This document shows, piece after piece, positions 1-8,791 of a stretch of DNA of 45,890 nucleotides. The number at the start of each line of letters is the position of its first letter. Position 1 is the first letter of the stretch. Made by a program: the position numbers and the translations under genes. This DNA comes from an uncultured Alistipes sp. (GTDB lineage Bacteria > Bacteroidota > Bacteroidia > Bacteroidales > Rikenellaceae), in assembly GCA_949283205.1 (NCBI GenBank), contig CASDSD010000014.1, forward strand, positions 1 through 45,890, read 5' to 3'. The notes under the pieces are model-generated. The model was not told the DNA's origin, made no database searches, and saw only the letters and a list, made by a program, of their open reading frames with translations.

Positions 1-22
1 CACATTTTTCCCGAAAAACCGC

Positions 23-30
23 TATCTTTG
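23..30 (+). promoter_or_regulatory. -7 element before the DUF5689 pair
   Basis: TATCTTTG matches the Bacteroidota -7 consensus TAnnTTTG. Any -33 element would fall at or beyond the left edge. Only five bases separate it from the ATG at 36, which implies a very short or absent leader. Confidence 0.55.
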
Positions 31-35
31 TTCAT

Positions 36-860
36 ATGCGGTCTCCATTCTCATATCGGGTCAAAACGCGTGCCCTGCTCTGTGCCGCGGCAGCGATAAC
101 GGTTGCCGCCGTCGGATGCCGGCGTTTCGACACCCCGGCGCCACAACCCGCAACACCCGCAACACCCGATATGGCCATAGCCGACCTGCACGCCCTCTGC
201 CGTGACGGCACGATACGCATCGACGAGACGATCACCATAGGCGGATATGTCACCTCGAGCGATGAGGCCTCCAACTTCTACAAGACATTCACCATCGAGG
301 ACGCATCCGGCGGCGCCGAAATCATGGCCGGCATTACGGGCCTGCACAACATCTACCCCGAAGGGTATTACGTCACCGTGTCGCTGTGCGGATGCGCCGC
401 AGGCGAACACTACGGCGTCATGCAGATCGGTCTCGCGCCCGAATCATACGACTACTACCCCACCGAATACTTTTCCGCCCGAGCCGTCATCGACCGGTAC
501 GTCACACGCCATTCTATGCGGCACGCCGTGGCGCCGAAGCCCCTGCGTGCGGCCGACCTCACACCCGACATGTGCGGATGTCTCGTCAATGTCGGCGGCC
601 TGCGCTGCGTCACCGCCGAGAGCTATCCCGACGTGTGGGAGGCCAACACCGAGGGCACATGGAGCGGATACAACTTCTTTGCCGACGGCAGCGGCGCCGT
701 CATAGCCGTCTACACTTCGTCATACGCCGACTATGCCTCCCATGCCGTACCCGTCGGCAACGTATCCGTCACCGGAATCGCACAACGGGGCAAGATCGGC
801 AGCCGGGAGTTCTACATGATAAAGATGAGCGATGAGACCGATTGCACGCCTTACGATTAG
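36..860 (+). CDS. DUF5689-domain lipoprotein (first of two)
   Basis: This 274-residue exported protein has a basic N-terminus, a hydrophobic stretch (LLCAAAAITVAAVGC) and a lipobox-like Cys at about residue 28, so it is probably a lipoprotein. The mature part (about residues 45-270) reads as a DUF5689 domain: a helix (MAIADLHALC), then strands with GGYVTSSDEASNFYKTF and a DASGGAEI turn, the pattern of an OB-like fold common in Bacteroidota surface proteins. No catalytic motif is visible. The gene overlaps the next one by 29 bases, so the two are probably translationally coupled paralogues. No alternative ATG lies near the N-terminus, and the start sits only five bases after a promoter -7 box. 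The function is unknown; ligand binding at the cell surface is a guess from the fold. Confidence 0.75.
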   Translation: MRSPFSYRVKTRALLCAAAAITVAAVGCRRFDTPAPQPATPATPDMAIADLHALCRDGTIRIDETITIGGYVTSSDEASNFYKTFTIEDASGGAEIMAGITGLHNIYPEGYYVTVSLCGCAAGEHYGVMQIGLAPESYDYYPTEYFSARAVIDRYVTRHSMRHAVAPKPLRAADLTPDMCGCLVNVGGLRCVTAESYPDVWEANTEGTWSGYNFFADGSGAVIAVYTSSYADYASHAVPVGNVSVTGIAQRGKIGSREFYMIKMSDETDCTPYD

Positions 861-1704
861 ATTTGCCGCCACGGTCGCCACGGTCGCTGCGGCACTCTTT
901 CTCACGGGATGCGGCGACCCCGCCCCGGAATATGGGGACGACCCGCGTGCAAAGGTGTCAATCGCATACCTCAAGACACTGTGTACGGCCGAATCGGTCA
1001 CGATAACACGCGACATCGCAGTCACGGGACACGTGGCGGCCAATGACCTCTACGGCGAATTCTCCCGTACGATAGTGCTGTGTGACGACTCGGGCGGCAT
1101 CGAGATCGAGGTAGACTCGCGCCGCACGGCAGAGATATTCCCCATAGCGGCGCGAGTCACCATATACTGTACCTCGCTCGCGCTGGGCGACTACGGCGGC
1201 CGCATCATGCTCGGGGCCGCTCCGGCCGGGAAATACACCGTGGACCGCATCGCCGAGAGCGACTTCGGACGCTATTTCCGCATCGACACATCCTCGCCGC
1301 AGGCCGTCACGCCGGTAAGGATCACAATCCCCGAGGCCGTACCCTCGCTTGTGGGATCATTGGTCGAGATAGACGGCCTCACATTCGGCAGCCAGGCAGG
1401 CCTTGCATGGTGCGACACAGATCCCCAAACGGGCGGGTACACGGACACCGAGCGCACGGCCGTAGACGCTTCTGGAAACACCATCGCCGTCCGCACCATC
1501 GCCGAATGCAAGTACCGCAATGAAAAAATCCCCGCCGGGAACGGAACCCTGCGGGGAATATTGGAATATTTCAACGGGGAGTACTCGCTGCGCATAACAA
1601 ACCACCAGATACTCTTCCCGCAGGGCGGGCAAGATACGCCCGCAGCCGACACGGCTACTTCTGCAGCGCCTCCCAGAGCATGTCCTTCAGACGGGCGATA
1701 TTGA
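832..1704 (+). CDS. DUF5689-domain lipoprotein (second of two)
   Basis: A 290-residue lipoprotein paralogous to the gene before it. The signal peptide ends in ALFLTGC, and the mature part has the same order of elements: [10 protein letters not shown] helix, [25 protein letters not shown], a second strand set and [13 protein letters not shown]. The start lies inside the 3' end of the upstream gene. The last 16 or so codons (after about QDTPA) are low-complexity and antisense to the end of obgE, so the C-terminus may be a run-on created by loss of an earlier stop. I see no enzyme motif. The pair is a small surface-protein operon of unknown role; the large lipoprotein at 19271-22369 carries two copies of the same domain. 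Confidence 0.75.
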   Translation: MRPIARLTIRFAATVATVAAALFLTGCGDPAPEYGDDPRAKVSIAYLKTLCTAESVTITRDIAVTGHVAANDLYGEFSRTIVLCDDSGGIEIEVDSRRTAEIFPIAARVTIYCTSLALGDYGGRIMLGAAPAGKYTVDRIAESDFGRYFRIDTSSPQAVTPVRITIPEAVPSLVGSLVEIDGLTFGSQAGLAWCDTDPQTGGYTDTERTAVDASGNTIAVRTIAECKYRNEKIPAGNGTLRGILEYFNGEYSLRITNHQILFPQGGQDTPAADTATSAAPPRACPSDGRY

Positions 1705-2668
1705 GTCCCGTCACCGACGAGATGAAGACCGTGGGAATACCCTCCGGCAGGTGGGGCTGCATCTGCTTCATCAGATCCTCGTCCAGCATGTCGCACTTGG
1801 TGACGGCCAGCAGACGCTGCTTGTCCAACAGCTCGGGGTTGTACTGCGTAAGCTCACCCAGCAGCACCTCGTAGTCGCGCGCCACGTCGTCGCTGTCGGC
1901 CGGGACCATGAACAGCAGAACCGAATTGCGCTCTATGTGCCGCAGGAACCGCGTACCGAGGCCGCGCCCCTCATGCGCACCCTCGATGATACCCGGAATG
2001 TCGGCCATGACGAACGACTTGTGGTCGCGCACCTCCACTATGCCCAGATTGGGCTCCAACGTGGTGAAGGCATAATCCGCAATCTTGGGTTTGGCTGCCG
2101 ACACCACCGACAGCAGCGTGCTCTTGCCGGCATTCGGGAATCCGACCAGACCCACGTCCGCCAGAACCTTCAGCTCGAGGATAAAGGCGCCCTCGTCGCC
2201 CTCCTCCCCGGGCTGCGCATATCGCGGCGCCTGATTCGTCGCGCTCTTGAAATGCCAGTTGCCCAGGCCGCCGCGGCCGCCTTTCAGCAGCACCAGACGC
2301 TCGCCGTCCTCGGTAACCTCGCCAACATATTCGTTGGTGACAGTGCCGTCCTCATGCTCCACAACGCGACGCGCGACCGTACCCAGAGGCACGGGAATAA
2401 CGATATCGCGGGCATCCTTGCCCGTAGAGCGTGCGCCATGACCGCACTCGCCGTCCTCGGCAAACTGGTGGCGCTGGTACTTGAGGTGTATGAGCGTCCA
2501 GTACTGGCGGTCGCCCTCAAGCACGATGCTCCCGCCCTTGCCGCCGTCACCGCCGTCGGGGCCGCCGAAAGCGACGAACTTCTCGCGACGGAAGTGGCAC
2601 GAGCCTGCGCCGCCGTGTCCCGAACGGGCAAATATCTTCACATAATCGACAAAGTTCGATCCAGCCAT
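1655..2668 (-). CDS. obgE: Obg-family GTPase ObgE/CgtA
   Basis: Essential GTPase that binds the 50S subunit and acts in late ribosome assembly and the stringent response. The glycine-rich Obg fold spans about residues 1-160 ([12 protein letters not shown] near 35-46, GGRGGLGN near 130-137). The G domain follows, with P-loop GFPNAGKST at 176-184, DIPG (G3) and a TKCD G4 motif. At 337 residues it has only the Obg and G domains; the C-terminal OCT domain of some homologues is absent, as in many Gram-negatives. A promoter with both elements lies at 2725-2756. Its 3' end overlaps the convergent DUF5689 gene by 50 bases. Confidence 0.97.
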   Translation of the reverse strand: MAGSNFVDYVKIFARSGHGGAGSCHFRREKFVAFGGPDGGDGGKGGSIVLEGDRQYWTLIHLKYQRHQFAEDGECGHGARSTGKDARDIVIPVPLGTVARRVVEHEDGTVTNEYVGEVTEDGERLVLLKGGRGGLGNWHFKSATNQAPRYAQPGEEGDEGAFILELKVLADVGLVGFPNAGKSTLLSVVSAAKPKIADYAFTTLEPNLGIVEVRDHKSFVMADIPGIIEGAHEGRGLGTRFLRHIERNSVLLFMVPADSDDVARDYEVLLGELTQYNPELLDKQRLLAVTKCDMLDEDLMKQMQPHLPEGIPTVFISSVTGLNIARLKDMLWEALQK

Positions 2669-2724
2669 AGTAAACTCCGTTTAACAAGATTTCGATCGCC
2701 CTATAAAACGCAACGATCGGACCA

Positions 2725-2756
2725 CAAAGATAACGCCTTCGCGCCAAACGACCAAA
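2725..2756 (-). promoter_or_regulatory. Promoter of obgE
   Basis: On the minus strand a TTTG (2753-2756) is followed after 20 bases by TATCTTTG (2725-2732), a full match to the Bacteroidota -33/-7 pattern, about 57 bases before the obgE start. Confidence 0.65.
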
Positions 2757-2773
2757 TCGCCGCATCGCGGTGC

Positions 2774-2800
2774 AAAAAAACGGAGCGACACGCGCTCCGT
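2774..2800 (-). terminator. Terminator of alanine dehydrogenase gene
   Basis: An 8-bp inverted repeat (ACGGAGCG / CGCTCCGT, five-base loop), followed on the minus strand by a seven-base T run, lies just downstream of the ald stop codon. Confidence 0.75.
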
Positions 2801-2829
2801 TGCAAAAGTAACCAAATACAAAAAACATA

Positions 2830-3936
2830 TCACAACCCAATCGGCTCGTAAGGCAGATGCCACGCTTCGGCTACGCCCCGATATGTAACCTTGCCCTCGA
2901 CAACGTTCAGGCCACGATATAGCTCCATGCTCTCACCGCATGCTCTCTTCCAACCCTTGTCTGCCAGCTGCACCGCATAGGGCAGCGTGGCGTTGGTCAG
3001 CGCCGCCGTAGACGTACACGGCACGGCGCCCGGTATGTTCGCCACGGCGTAGTGCAACACGCCGTCGACGTAATATGTAGGATTCTCGTGTGTGGTCGGA
3101 TGCGACGTTGCGCAGCATCCGCCCTGGTCTATCGCCACATCCACTATGACGGCGCCGCGCTTCATGCTGCGCACCATCTCCGCCGTGACCAGCTTCGGCG
3201 CCGAGGCCCCGGGGATAAGCACCGCCCCGATCACCAGATCGACCTTCCGAACCTCCTCCCGCAGGTTGAAGGCGTTCGACATCAGGGTATGCACGTTTGC
3301 CGGCATCACCTCCGCAAGATAAGCCAGCCGCGACTGCGAGATATCGCATATCGTAACATCGGCCCCCATGCCTGCCGCCACACGCGCCGCCGCCGTACCG
3401 ACGACACCGCCGCCTATGACCAGCACTCTCGCCGGCTTTACCCCGGGCACGCCCCCAAGGAGTATGCCGCGGCCGCCGCGCGGGCGTTCCAGATAATAGG
3501 CGCCCTCCTGCGCCGCCATGCGCCCCGCAACCTCCGACATGGGCACGAGCAGCGGCAGCGTGCCGTCCTCGCGCTCCACGGTCTCATAGGCGCAGCATAC
3601 GGCGCCCGAGGCGATCATGGCTCGCGTCAGCGCCTCACTGCTGGCGAAGTGGAAATATGTAAAGACCAACTGTCCCCTGCGCACCAACGGGTACTCCGGC
3701 TCGACGGGCTCCTTGACCTTCATCACCATTTCGGCGACGCCGTATACCTCCTCGATCGAGGGGAGTATCTTCGCTCCCGCAGCGACATACTCGTCATCCG
3801 CAAAACCGCTGTTCTCGCCGGCCGAAGCCTGCATGTACACCGTATGGCCGTGCGCGACAAGTTCATGTGCGCCGGACGGAGTCAAAGCGACACGGTTCTC
3901 GTTATTCTTTATCTCTTTGGGAACACCTACGATCAT
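2830..3936 (-). CDS. ald: Alanine dehydrogenase
   Basis: Catalyses NAD-dependent, reversible oxidative deamination of L-alanine to pyruvate and ammonium in the cytoplasm. At 368 residues it has the usual length. Family landmarks are the N-terminal [20 protein letters not shown] substrate-binding region, the catalytic-lysine segment [15 protein letters not shown] with the active-site His, and a Rossmann fingerprint [17 protein letters not shown] near residue 170. It appears monocistronic, with a promoter at 3967-3996 and a terminator at 2774-2800. The related PntA and saccharopine dehydrogenase families share the fold, but the overall match is to Ald. Confidence 0.95.
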   Translation of the reverse strand: MIVGVPKEIKNNENRVALTPSGAHELVAHGHTVYMQASAGENSGFADDEYVAAGAKILPSIEEVYGVAEMVMKVKEPVEPEYPLVRRGQLVFTYFHFASSEALTRAMIASGAVCCAYETVEREDGTLPLLVPMSEVAGRMAAQEGAYYLERPRGGRGILLGGVPGVKPARVLVIGGGVVGTAAARVAAGMGADVTICDISQSRLAYLAEVMPANVHTLMSNAFNLREEVRKVDLVIGAVLIPGASAPKLVTAEMVRSMKRGAVIVDVAIDQGGCCATSHPTTHENPTYYVDGVLHYAVANIPGAVPCTSTAALTNATLPYAVQLADKGWKRACGESMELYRGLNVVEGKVTYRGVAEAWHLPYEPIGL

Positions 3937-3966
3937 GGCATTATTAAATTAACCCGCCTCGCAATA

Positions 3967-3996
3967 CAAATATAAGAATTATTTCGACAAATACAA
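3967..3996 (-). promoter_or_regulatory. Promoter of ald
   Basis: The minus strand reads TTG (3994-3996), 19 bases, then TATATTTG (3967-3974), about 31 bases before the start codon. Confidence 0.6.
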
Positions 3997-4025
3997 TATC
4001 CGTACGGCATTTTTTTAGCAACATC

Positions 4026-6467
4026 CTAAAATTTCCATGTCACTACACAATAATACGTTCGCGGATAAGAATAAGTTATAATATTGTCCAACGGCCTGTA
4101 TACGGTTTGCGACCCTGCCGTATAACGCCGTATGCGCGAAGATTCATACCCGCCATAGACCGTATCGCGCGTACCGAGCAGGTTGCGCACCGACAGCGTC
4201 ACCACCAGACGGCCACGACGCATGTAGAACCATCGCGAGACGGAGGCATCCACCGTGACGGCATCGTTCAACCGCTGCTGCGTCATGAATTCGTCGTATA
4301 TCTCCTCCGAGACCGAAGCCTGCCGCGCCACCCGCTCCGTGCGCCTTATGTACGAGGCATCGACATATCGGGCCGCGGCGGCATGCACCCCGCACGAGAG
4401 AGCCCACCCGCGGTAGTCGAGATACGTCACCTCGGCCGTGGCACACAGCTGCGGCGCACCGCCTATCGAACAACCGTTCATATGGCTTTCGGAACGGATG
4501 CTCACCTCGCTGTTGTCGGTATCGGAATAGTGCGACACGAAGGGATTGCGGCCGTAACGGTAGCGGGCCGCCGACAAGCCGAACGCACCGCGCAGACGGT
4601 CGGTAAAATGCACCTCGGCCGCGGCCTCGACGCCGTATCGCAGGGTATTTATGCCCGACACGTCCACGTCGCAGTAGAGATACGACAGATCGTCGTAGGC
4701 GCGCATCGTACGGCGGCCGTCGAGTGTCCGCGCGGCAAAGAGCGTTATCGAGACATCGGCCGACTGCGACACCATGCGGTAAGAGAGCTCCGCCGCCTGA
4801 CGGCGCTCGAGTACGGGATTGTCCACCATGCGGTTGTTGTACTCCGCATTGAGGAACATGTCGTCGGCGTCGGGAGCCACGCCCGCAGCCATCGCCGAAA
4901 GCGACAGGTAGTTGCGCGCCGAGAAGGAGTAGCCGACCGACGCCTTCGCCGTATAGGGAGTGAATGAACTGACGGCGGAGCGGCCGTAGGAGCCGCCGCC
5001 GGCGAAGAGCTCCTTCTCGTAGTACCCGCGGCGGAAGATCTGCGCGCCCGCCACCTCGAGACCACACGACACGCGCCAGCAGTCGCTGCGATACTCCAAC
5101 CGCGCCTGCAGCGCCGCCCACCGTTCCGTCAGGGCGTAGTCATACGAGAAGCGGTCGCCCTCGGACACACGTCGCGAAGGGTTGCGCAGGTCGTTCTGCA
5201 ACATGTTGGAATATGTGTCGTCGTCGGTCAGGAAGTAATCTATATCCTCAAGGTAGGCAGCGCCCAACAGGTCGCGCATGCGTTTGTAACGCCGCACATT
5301 GTCATAGCTGCCCCGCACCCCGTAGCTCAAGGTCAGGCCCCGTCCCGCATCGGTCTCGAACAGTACGGACATCTCGCCGCGCGCGATACGCTCCACACGA
5401 TCGTCGACGGCATATACGGCCCCGCGCGACGACATGGCGTTTCTGGCATAGAGTTCCGCCCAGTCGATCTGCGTATAGCGTTCGTCTCCCGCACGCCACG
5501 CGTCCGCCACGGCCCCGGCAGCAGCATCGGAAGTGAAGAAGCTCGGCAGGTTGCGGTAGTTGTCGGGCATGGGTGTCGAGGCGTCATACCACCCCACGGC
5601 GCCGTAACGGCGCTGGCCCCAGTCTCCGCCCGCCGAGATACGCATGCGTGTGCGCCGCCACGGCGACGAAGAGTAAGACGCCACCACGAAGGGTACGGCT
5701 TCGCGCCGCACGCGGCCGCTGCGCTCACGTCCCTCCTGACGGCCCCATGACGGATTGTAGAGGCGGTTGCCCGTGAGCGTAAAGGCCTCCTCCGTAGACC
5801 CTGTACGCAACCCGCGTTCGGCCACGGTCGTTGCGGCCACGACGGCAAACGAGGCACCGGACTCGAACTCCCTGGTAAGGCGCAGGCCCGCATCCACGGC
5901 CGAGGTGTACACCCCGTCGACATAGAGATCGTCCCCGCCGCGCCCCGCCAGGTAGAGCGACATGCTCCATCCGCGGCGCATCATGGCCGACAGCAGGGCC
6001 CGACCTCCGCCCAGGTATCCGCGGCCGGAGAAGAAGACTCCCACATTGCCGCCGCCCAGCGGCACGCCCTCCGATGTCGAGAAGAGCTCCCCGCCCACGA
6101 TACTCCCCGAGACGCCGTCGCCGTCGGCAAGACCGCCGTATGCGTACTCCGACAGCCCCAGACGGCGCACGACCGATATGTTGGCACGGCGCATGGAGAT
6201 ACCGTCCACCATTGCCGGACGGTCGGCATAATAAACACCGCGGCGGGAGTAGTCCACGTGGAAGAAGGAATATTCGGAGATGCGGCCGAAGAGGTCGTCG
6301 CCACCCTGCACGGCACGGTAGAAAAGCAGCGTGTCGGTCTCCACACGCAGCTGCTCGGCCGTCTCCTGCCCCTCGAGTTTGTAGAGGTAGTAGTCGTCGG
6401 CCTCCTCCTGCGCATATGCCGCCGCACTGGCCAGGAGCGATAATAACAGTATTACAGGTCTCTTCAT
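4026..6467 (-). CDS. TonB-dependent-receptor-like outer-membrane barrel protein
   Basis: An 813-residue outer-membrane protein. I chose the ATG at 6467 because it gives a clean signal peptide (MKRPVILLLSLLASAAAYA); an in-frame ATG at 6488 would add seven charged residues in front. Residues about 35-120 look like a short plug (RRGVYYADRPAMVDGISM, then GVSGSIVGGELF). The rest alternates aromatic and polar residues as in a large beta-barrel, and the chain ends in WKF with a terminal Phe, typical of outer-membrane barrels. The N-terminal carboxypeptidase-regulatory-like repeat seen in many Bacteroidota receptors is missing, and no SusD partner lies nearby. The substrate cannot be read from sequence. 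It stands alone, with a -7 box at 6508-6515. Confidence 0.75.
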   Translation of the reverse strand: MKRPVILLLSLLASAAAYAQEEADDYYLYKLEGQETAEQLRVETDTLLFYRAVQGGDDLFGRISEYSFFHVDYSRRGVYYADRPAMVDGISMRRANISVVRRLGLSEYAYGGLADGDGVSGSIVGGELFSTSEGVPLGGGNVGVFFSGRGYLGGGRALLSAMMRRGWSMSLYLAGRGGDDLYVDGVYTSAVDAGLRLTREFESGASFAVVAATTVAERGLRTGSTEEAFTLTGNRLYNPSWGRQEGRERSGRVRREAVPFVVASYSSSPWRRTRMRISAGGDWGQRRYGAVGWYDASTPMPDNYRNLPSFFTSDAAAGAVADAWRAGDERYTQIDWAELYARNAMSSRGAVYAVDDRVERIARGEMSVLFETDAGRGLTLSYGVRGSYDNVRRYKRMRDLLGAAYLEDIDYFLTDDDTYSNMLQNDLRNPSRRVSEGDRFSYDYALTERWAALQARLEYRSDCWRVSCGLEVAGAQIFRRGYYEKELFAGGGSYGRSAVSSFTPYTAKASVGYSFSARNYLSLSAMAAGVAPDADDMFLNAEYNNRMVDNPVLERRQAAELSYRMVSQSADVSITLFAARTLDGRRTMRAYDDLSYLYCDVDVSGINTLRYGVEAAAEVHFTDRLRGAFGLSAARYRYGRNPFVSHYSDTDNSEVSIRSESHMNGCSIGGAPQLCATAEVTYLDYRGWALSCGVHAAAARYVDASYIRRTERVARQASVSEEIYDEFMTQQRLNDAVTVDASVSRWFYMRRGRLVVTLSVRNLLGTRDTVYGGYESSRIRRYTAGSQTVYRPLDNIITYSYPRTYYCVVTWKF

Positions 6468-6507
6468 GGGCGGGCGACGCAGCCGCAATCGCGACGGCTC
6501 GATTACT

Positions 6508-6515
6508 CAAATATA
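6508..6515 (-). promoter_or_regulatory. -7 element of the barrel-protein gene
   Basis: TATATTTG on the minus strand, about 41 bases before the chosen start. No TTG is seen at the usual -33 distance. Confidence 0.45.
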
Positions 6516-6622
6516 CCTATTTTTTGTGAAATCCGGCTCCTTTTACAGCATAATCCGTCATACATGACCGTCCGGATGGCGCAAAACGGCCTCACGGCAA
6601 GCCGCGGCGCCGTAAAAAAGAG

Positions 6623-6630
6623 TATCTTTG
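6623..6630 (+). promoter_or_regulatory. -7 element of the MazG-like gene
   Basis: TATCTTTG, 60 bases before the ATG at 6691. No clear -33 element. It supports the start at 6691, since a longer frame opening at 6628 would begin inside the promoter. Confidence 0.5.
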
Positions 6631-6690
6631 CACAGAGGTTTTCTCTCCGCACAGGCCTGCGGGCCGCCGGAGGCATACAAGACGAAAAGA

Positions 6691-7056
6691 ATGGAGATAA
6701 ATGAATTGCAGCAGCGCGTCGACACATGGATCAGGAGCTACGGCGTGCGATATTTCAGCGAGCTGACAAACATGGCGGTACTCACCGAGGAGGTCGGCGA
6801 GCTGGCCCGCGTCATGGCCCGCCGCTACGGCGACCAGTCGGCAAAACAAGGAGAAGAGTGCGGCAAGGAACGCATGGCCGAGGAGCTGGCCGACATAATC
6901 TGGGTCGTGACATGCATAGCCAACCAGACGGGCGTAGACCTCACCGCCGCCCTCGAGGCCTCCTTTGCAAAGAAGACCGCGCGCGACGCCGACCGCCATC
7001 ACAACAACCCGAAACTCCACGCAGAGCCCGACAAGAAGAACGCCGGCGCAGAGTGA
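6691..7056 (+). CDS. MazG-like nucleotide pyrophosphohydrolase
   Basis: A 121-residue all-alpha NTP pyrophosphatase of the MazG/dUTPase-like superfamily, which hydrolyses (d)NTPs to (d)NMP and pyrophosphate for house-cleaning. The Mg-binding signature is clear: LTEEVGELARVMARR (ExxE) around residues 31-45 and EELADIIWVV (ExxD) around 64-73. The C-terminal 25 residues are charged and probably disordered. It has a single MazG domain, unlike the two-domain E. coli MazG. Its stop is 19 bases from the end of the convergent DUF4491 gene. Substrate preference cannot be told from sequence. Confidence 0.85.
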   Translation: MEINELQQRVDTWIRSYGVRYFSELTNMAVLTEEVGELARVMARRYGDQSAKQGEECGKERMAEELADIIWVVTCIANQTGVDLTAALEASFAKKTARDADRHHNNPKLHAEPDKKNAGAE

Positions 7057-7075
7057 CCGCAGCCGGTCCGCAACA

Positions 7076-7384
7076 CTATTTTCCCGCTGTACGATCCTTC
7101 GTCCCGCGTTCCCCGCGTTTGGGGAACCACCCTTTCTCGACACGCTTGCGCTGTTCGAAGAGTTCGCCTATGCCCCAGAACGACGAGGCGCCCCACACCG
7201 CCAGCAGCGTCGATACGATTAGGTTCTCCGTGAGCAGCGACGCCACGACGGTCACCACGCCCGAGAGGGCGAAGAGCCACCAGATGCGTACGCCGAAATA
7301 GTATTCTCCCTTGATGACGAAGGGATGGAAGATTCCTATGATAAGGAATGTCGCTATGCCGATTATAAGACCCGTGAAATACAT
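7076..7384 (-). CDS. DUF4491 family small membrane protein
   Basis: A 102-residue inner-membrane protein with three hydrophobic segments (residues about 2-20, 32-50 and 56-72) and a basic tail. The sequence matches the DUF4491 pattern: FTGLIIGIATFLIIGIFHP at the start, IKGEYYFG, RIWWLF, then GELFEQRKRVEKGWFPK near the end. Function is unknown. It follows the acyltransferase gene on the same strand with a gap of 33 bases and may be co-transcribed. The ATG used opens directly on the conserved N-terminus. Confidence 0.85.
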   Translation of the reverse strand: MYFTGLIIGIATFLIIGIFHPFVIKGEYYFGVRIWWLFALSGVVTVVASLLTENLIVSTLLAVWGASSFWGIGELFEQRKRVEKGWFPKRGERGTKDRTAGK

Positions 7385-7417
7385 GTATCGTCTGTAAGCA
7401 AATTGGAGACCGCAGTC

Positions 7418-8494
7418 TCAAAAACCCAGATATTTTTTCGAGAAGGGCAGCGAGATTCTCCTGCATACCCATATCACCGCCATCGACAGCAGCATCGACA
7501 GCACCGCCTCGGCCATCCAGTTCAGCCCCGGAATGAGGGGCTTGACCACAAAGAGCAGGAAGAAGAGGTGTATGAGGTATATTCCGAACGAATACTCGCC
7601 CGCCACCGCCATGAAGCGCGTGAAGGCATTCGAGCGGTAGTGCGGCGCCGCCTCGAACATCATGACCACGCATACCGTACAATAGAGGAACCATCCTATC
7701 TTGCGGTTGCCCATTGCGGTGCCGAGGTGCGCCCCGTGGCCCTCGACGAGCCAGTAGGTCTCCCCGCAGAGCAGGAACACCAGCACGAAGGCCGCCACGG
7801 CAAGCCACCGCCACGAGAGCCCCAGCCTGTAGCCGCGGCCGTAATAGGCGCCGAGGACATAGAATAGTGTCCAGAACGGGAACAGCCCGCCGTAAACGAT
7901 AAGCGCGAGGTTCACCTCCATGACGTATGCCACATATTCCAACACGAGCGACGAGAGCAACGATATGGCCAGGGCGATGAGGATGCCGCGGCCCTTCATG
8001 TCGGCAAGCCGCTGCACCAGGGGCATCAGCACATAGAACTGTATTATTACGGCCACGAAGTAGTAGACCGACTCGCCGCACACCAGATAGTAGAGGATAT
8101 TGTCTACCACGCCGCCCTCCTTGCACGTGAGCCAGCGTTTCATGCAGATGTCGACAAAGGCGTTGTCGCACCCGGCATACCTCATCAGCCCTCCGACAAG
8201 AAACGGCACCGAGAAGATCAGGCACGGGATATAGACCCGCGCCACATGGCGGCGCAGAAACCCGAAATATTTCGACGGTGTGGAGAGGTCGCGCCCCGCG
8301 AGGAAGAATCCCGACAGCGCCAGGAATACGGGCACGCAGCACCCTATGAGCTGGCGCACGAAGACATTAATGTCCCAAAGTTCCATGCCCGACGCCGCCA
8401 GACGGTCCTGATAGGCCCAGAAGGCATGGATGCCGATGACCCCCACGATGGCCACGCCGCGCAGGAAGTCGTAATATTCGATACGTTCCTTCAT
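7418..8494 (-). CDS. Acyltransferase 3 family integral membrane protein
   Basis: A 358-residue multi-spanning protein of the acyltransferase-3 family (OatA/NodX/WecH type), which O-acylates polysaccharide, peptidoglycan or lipid headgroups. The N-terminus ERIEYYDFLRGVAIVGVIGIHAFW carries the family's R-x10-H motif. About ten hydrophobic helices follow. The start at 8494 is preferred over an in-frame ATG at 8566 because the -7 element (8531-8538) lies between them. A GC-rich hairpin lies in the leader. The acceptor is unknown; no surface-polysaccharide cluster is adjacent. Confidence 0.85.
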   Translation of the reverse strand: MKERIEYYDFLRGVAIVGVIGIHAFWAYQDRLAASGMELWDINVFVRQLIGCCVPVFLALSGFFLAGRDLSTPSKYFGFLRRHVARVYIPCLIFSVPFLVGGLMRYAGCDNAFVDICMKRWLTCKEGGVVDNILYYLVCGESVYYFVAVIIQFYVLMPLVQRLADMKGRGILIALAISLLSSLVLEYVAYVMEVNLALIVYGGLFPFWTLFYVLGAYYGRGYRLGLSWRWLAVAAFVLVFLLCGETYWLVEGHGAHLGTAMGNRKIGWFLYCTVCVVMMFEAAPHYRSNAFTRFMAVAGEYSFGIYLIHLFFLLFVVKPLIPGLNWMAEAVLSMLLSMAVIWVCRRISLPFSKKYLGF

Positions 8495-8530
8495 TACTGC
8501 TTTGCCGCGGGCGATTTGCCCGCGGTGATG

Positions 8531-8538
8531 CAAAGTTA
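8531..8538 (-). promoter_or_regulatory. -7 element of the acyltransferase gene
   Basis: TAACTTTG on the minus strand, 36 bases before the start at 8494. No good -33 element is visible. Confidence 0.4.
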
Positions 8539-8717
8539 CGACTTTATCCGTTATTTTATCTTCCAATCCCGCCGCGCAGCACGCCTTTCCGACATTTTTG
8601 CCCCGTGCGGAGGATATCGGGGCCCTGCGCAGGCCGCCGCCACACCTACATTTGCGGCACCGCAGCCGCGATACGCTTAAAATAGACCGTAAAAGCCGCT
8701 TAATCCGGAAGATTTTG

Positions 8718-8725
8718 TATCTTTG
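8718..8725 (+). promoter_or_regulatory. -7 element of ffh
   Basis: TATCTTTG, 66 bases upstream of the ffh ATG, with no TTG at the expected distance. The rest of 8540-8717 shows nothing I can assign. Confidence 0.45.
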
Positions 8726-8791
8726 CCGACGATCCGCCGCCGTGCCGCCGGATCACCATGACAGATAAAGATAATTTAAGAGATATTTCCG

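Noticed and set aside
1751-2851. A 366-codon plus-strand frame opposite obgE
   Set aside because: No domain, and obgE is unambiguous on the other strand.
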